Below, piece by piece: positions 62,256 to 64,000 of a stretch of 64,000 nt of DNA (its first letter is position 1; the number at the start of each line of letters is the position of its first letter). A model generated the notes under the pieces. It was not told the DNA's origin and made no database searches. It saw nothing but the letters and a program-made list of their open reading frames with translations. Source of the DNA: Epiperipatus broadwayi (taxonomy: Eukaryota > Onychophora > Udeonychophora > Euonychophora > Peripatidae); contig JAQFVV010006428.1 of assembly GCA_028023455.1 (NCBI GenBank), positions 1,659,501-1,723,500 of the forward strand, in the 5' to 3' direction. The translations under genes were made by a program, and so were the position numbers.

Positions 62256-63148
62256 TCACTGCGGTGGACTGAACTGGCTTATATGTTGTAAAATCACACC
62301 AAAATAACCATCTTTGTAGGTACATCTCCACATAAACTCCATCAAATAGGAGTCTAAGTGTTGACGTGCAGGTCCTCTGTGCTTCTTATTCCTCCATTTC
62401 ACTAAACCCCACAACCTTTCAATATTTAGTGTGTGAACGCCGGTTGTAAGGTCTACAAAATTATATGTGTGGTTCACTCGATGGTGCTCGTATCCAGACA
62501 GCTCCAATTCTTCTGTTTTATATCCTTTCTAGCAATCGCTATAAATAATAATGCCTTGGTGCACATTCTCCAAAATGGCTTGCATGAGACTGGATGCACT
62601 TCTATCTGCAACGGCTATTATAAAACATTCATCTGTTTCTCTGCAGATACCACCAAATACCCATTGCTGTGGAAGTACTCTGCCGGCATTGTTCTTATGT
62701 TTGGAGAATAGAGTTTCATCTATTTCCACAAATGTGTTAGGGCCTCCGATTTTCCGCCTCTCATTACATAACAGCTTCCATGCACATACTTCGCAGGGAT
62801 AGTTATTCTAGTAAATCACAGTCTTGTCCACCATTTCTAACTGGTCAGCACAAAATAGGATAGACGTTAAATCTCTGGACCACAATATATAAAATGGAGA
62901 GCCATTATGAAGGATATTCTGAAGCCTTCAAACCATGTGCCTTTTCTTATGAGAGTTTTTTTCAGACAATCTTTCAGATTGTACCACCACTGTTTTTCAG
63001 TACCATGGATGTACTTCTTCATCTCATGGCTGTTTTCACACAATTTCACATGGTGTAAAATTCCTTCTTGTTGAAAGAATGCCATCACCTCTTCTTCACA
63101 TTTTGGGAGATCCCACAATTTCAGATCTCTTGTTTCAATAATAGCCAT
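62256..63148 (-). pseudogene. Merlin transposase, one frameshift and two stops
   Basis: Starting MAIIETRDLKLWDLPKCEEE at 63148, it continues with MAFFQQEGILHHV, WWYNLKDCLKKTLIRKGTWF and ALHFIYC. A frame change near 62880 leads to SRDLTSILFCADQLEMVDKT. Then come GPNTFVEIDETLFSKHKNN (first catalytic Asp in EIDE), GRVLPQQWVFGGICRETDE, IIIYSDC (second Asp), TTGVHTLNIERLWGLVKWRN (catalytic Glu) and a stop at 62256. The two TAG stops at 62810-62808 and 62531-62529 both stand where the family has Trp. About 297 codons is a normal Merlin length. The IS1016/ISXO2-like DDE domain would cut and paste the element through its inverted repeats. Confidence 0.9.
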
Positions 63149-63421
63149 TTCTAAATTGATGTCTAAAAATGGAAAATCCGGAAAATTAATAAAATATAAA
63201 ATACATCCACTTAATATCATAGAAAAAATAACATGTAAATTACTTACAATTGTTGAGAAAGTAATGATTTCTTTTAAAAAATGGTAAAAAAATTGCTGAA
63301 CTATTAAAACACTGAAAATTAAATCACTGAAGAAAATGCTGCTGCACTGAAAAAAACGATGCAACAAATAGGAAGAAATCCATTTTTAAATTTCACTGGT
63401 CAAAAAAAATCTCGTGGATGA

Positions 63422-63690
63422 AAAAATCAAATCTCTCGAATTAGTCATAACAGCATCTTCGTTGCCATGACAACGTTCATGTGTTCTTCCGACGATGCAA
63501 AGATCGGATAATTACAGCTGTATGCCTTCAGGCTTATGATGTCATAGCAAGGTAGCTTAAAATCAAATCTCTAGAATTAGTCATGTCAGTCTTTTCATTG
63601 CCATGACAATGTTCATGTGTTCTTCTGATGACGCAAATATCGGATAATTACAGTTGTGTGCCTTCAGGCTAATTATGTCATAGCAATGTA
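63422..63690. repeat. Tandem duplication of the Merlin right end
   Basis: 63422-63554 and 63558-63690 are direct copies of about 133 bp (AAATCAAATCTCT...GGATAATTACAG...GCCTTCAGGCT), each ending in the terminal repeat. The copies differ by scattered substitutions, several of them C/T changes. Confidence 0.85.
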
Positions 63691-64000
63691 AATACTGGAT
63701 TACTGAAAAACATTAGATTGACTATATAATAATTTAGGATACATCAAAAAATGATATTAAGGGTTCACATATTTTCCAATGTGCTGATATAAACTGTGAC
63801 CATAATTTGTTTTTGAATGAATTAAAGTTGAGTTTAAAAAAGGAGATAATATATGTAATATGGAAGATATATTGAGAAGTGGAGAGAAAAAAGTTTGATA
63901 TAATATGTGAAAATATAATAAAGAGAAATAATATTCTTATAAGCAGGTGTAGGATTAAGGAAGGGATATTAAAAACAGCAAAACATAAAATAACTATTTG
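63691..64000. other. AT-rich non-coding stretch
   Basis: Nothing recognised in the last 310 bases. Confidence 0.5.

Larger units (their letters stand above)
61167..63690 (-). mobile_element. Nearly full-length Merlin-family DNA transposon
   Basis: The left end 61167-61201 and right end 63520-63554 are inverted copies of about 35 bp (CTATGACATCAT then AGCCTGAAGGCATAC). A second right end lies at 63656-63690. The transposase gene is on the minus strand near the right end. A tandem-repeat block fills the left part. I could not see a convincing 8-9-bp target duplication, perhaps because the right end was duplicated. Confidence 0.85.

Overview
The window looks like metazoan nuclear DNA: very AT-rich, gene-poor, full of microsatellites and transposon remnants, with spliced host coding sequence in short exons and TTAGGG-type telomere-like repeats. 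The mix of transposons (CR1/L2-like LINEs with PHD-finger ORF1, Penelope-like elements with GIY-YIG, Merlin DNA transposons, tRNA-derived SINEs) fits a non-vertebrate animal such as a lophotrochozoan or cnidarian. I cannot name the species. There are no bacterial operons, rRNA genes or CRISPR arrays.

Host gene. The only host gene I recognise is a prolyl 4-hydroxylase alpha subunit-like gene (P4HA family) on the + strand. Three exons are well supported: 6027-6200, 44093-44195 and 59305-59358. A 32-nt mini-exon at 28585-28616 fits in order and phase. Together they code for the stretch before and into the catalytic 2-oxoglutarate/iron domain, including the HxD iron ligands. The introns exceed 50 kb in total, so most of the window is the inside of this one gene. 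Upstream and downstream exons must lie outside the window.

Layout. 0-6 kb: AT-rich DNA with old dispersed repeats, then a foldback element beside the first exon. 7-9 kb: a long TTTC/TATC microsatellite and an inverted pair of tRNA-derived SINE units. 10.9-20.5 kb: two related LINEs in head-to-tail order, each with a PHD-finger ORF1 and an endonuclease/reverse transcriptase ORF2. Both are broken, the first only lightly. 20.8-28.1 kb: a 245-bp hairpin MITE, old repeats, and a terminal-inverted-repeat element carrying a telomere-like array. 29.1-30.4 kb: a decayed Penelope-like element. 31-39 kb: dispersed repeats, one copy apparently split by a 2.1-kb near-perfect palindrome of two Penelope 3' halves (35611-37718). 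41-43 kb: decayed LINE pieces in both orientations. 43.2-48.7 kb: small repeat elements, including one at 44300-44846 with an 11-bp target duplication, terminal direct repeats and a hammerhead-like core, plus a possible hAT relic. 51.6-52.8 kb: a Merlin derivative with 274-bp inverted repeats and an exact 8-bp target duplication. 57 kb: a Merlin fragment beside a SINE. 59.5 kb: a TATC microsatellite. 61.2-63.7 kb: a nearly full-length Merlin whose transposase carries one frameshift and two stops.

The most interesting signals are the hidden P4HA gene, the retrozyme-like element near 44.5 kb with related hammerhead-like cores elsewhere, the Penelope palindrome, the telomere-like array inside a transposon-like element, and three Merlin relics within 12 kb. 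All calls come from reading the sequence by eye. Family assignments rest on motif recognition, not database searches.
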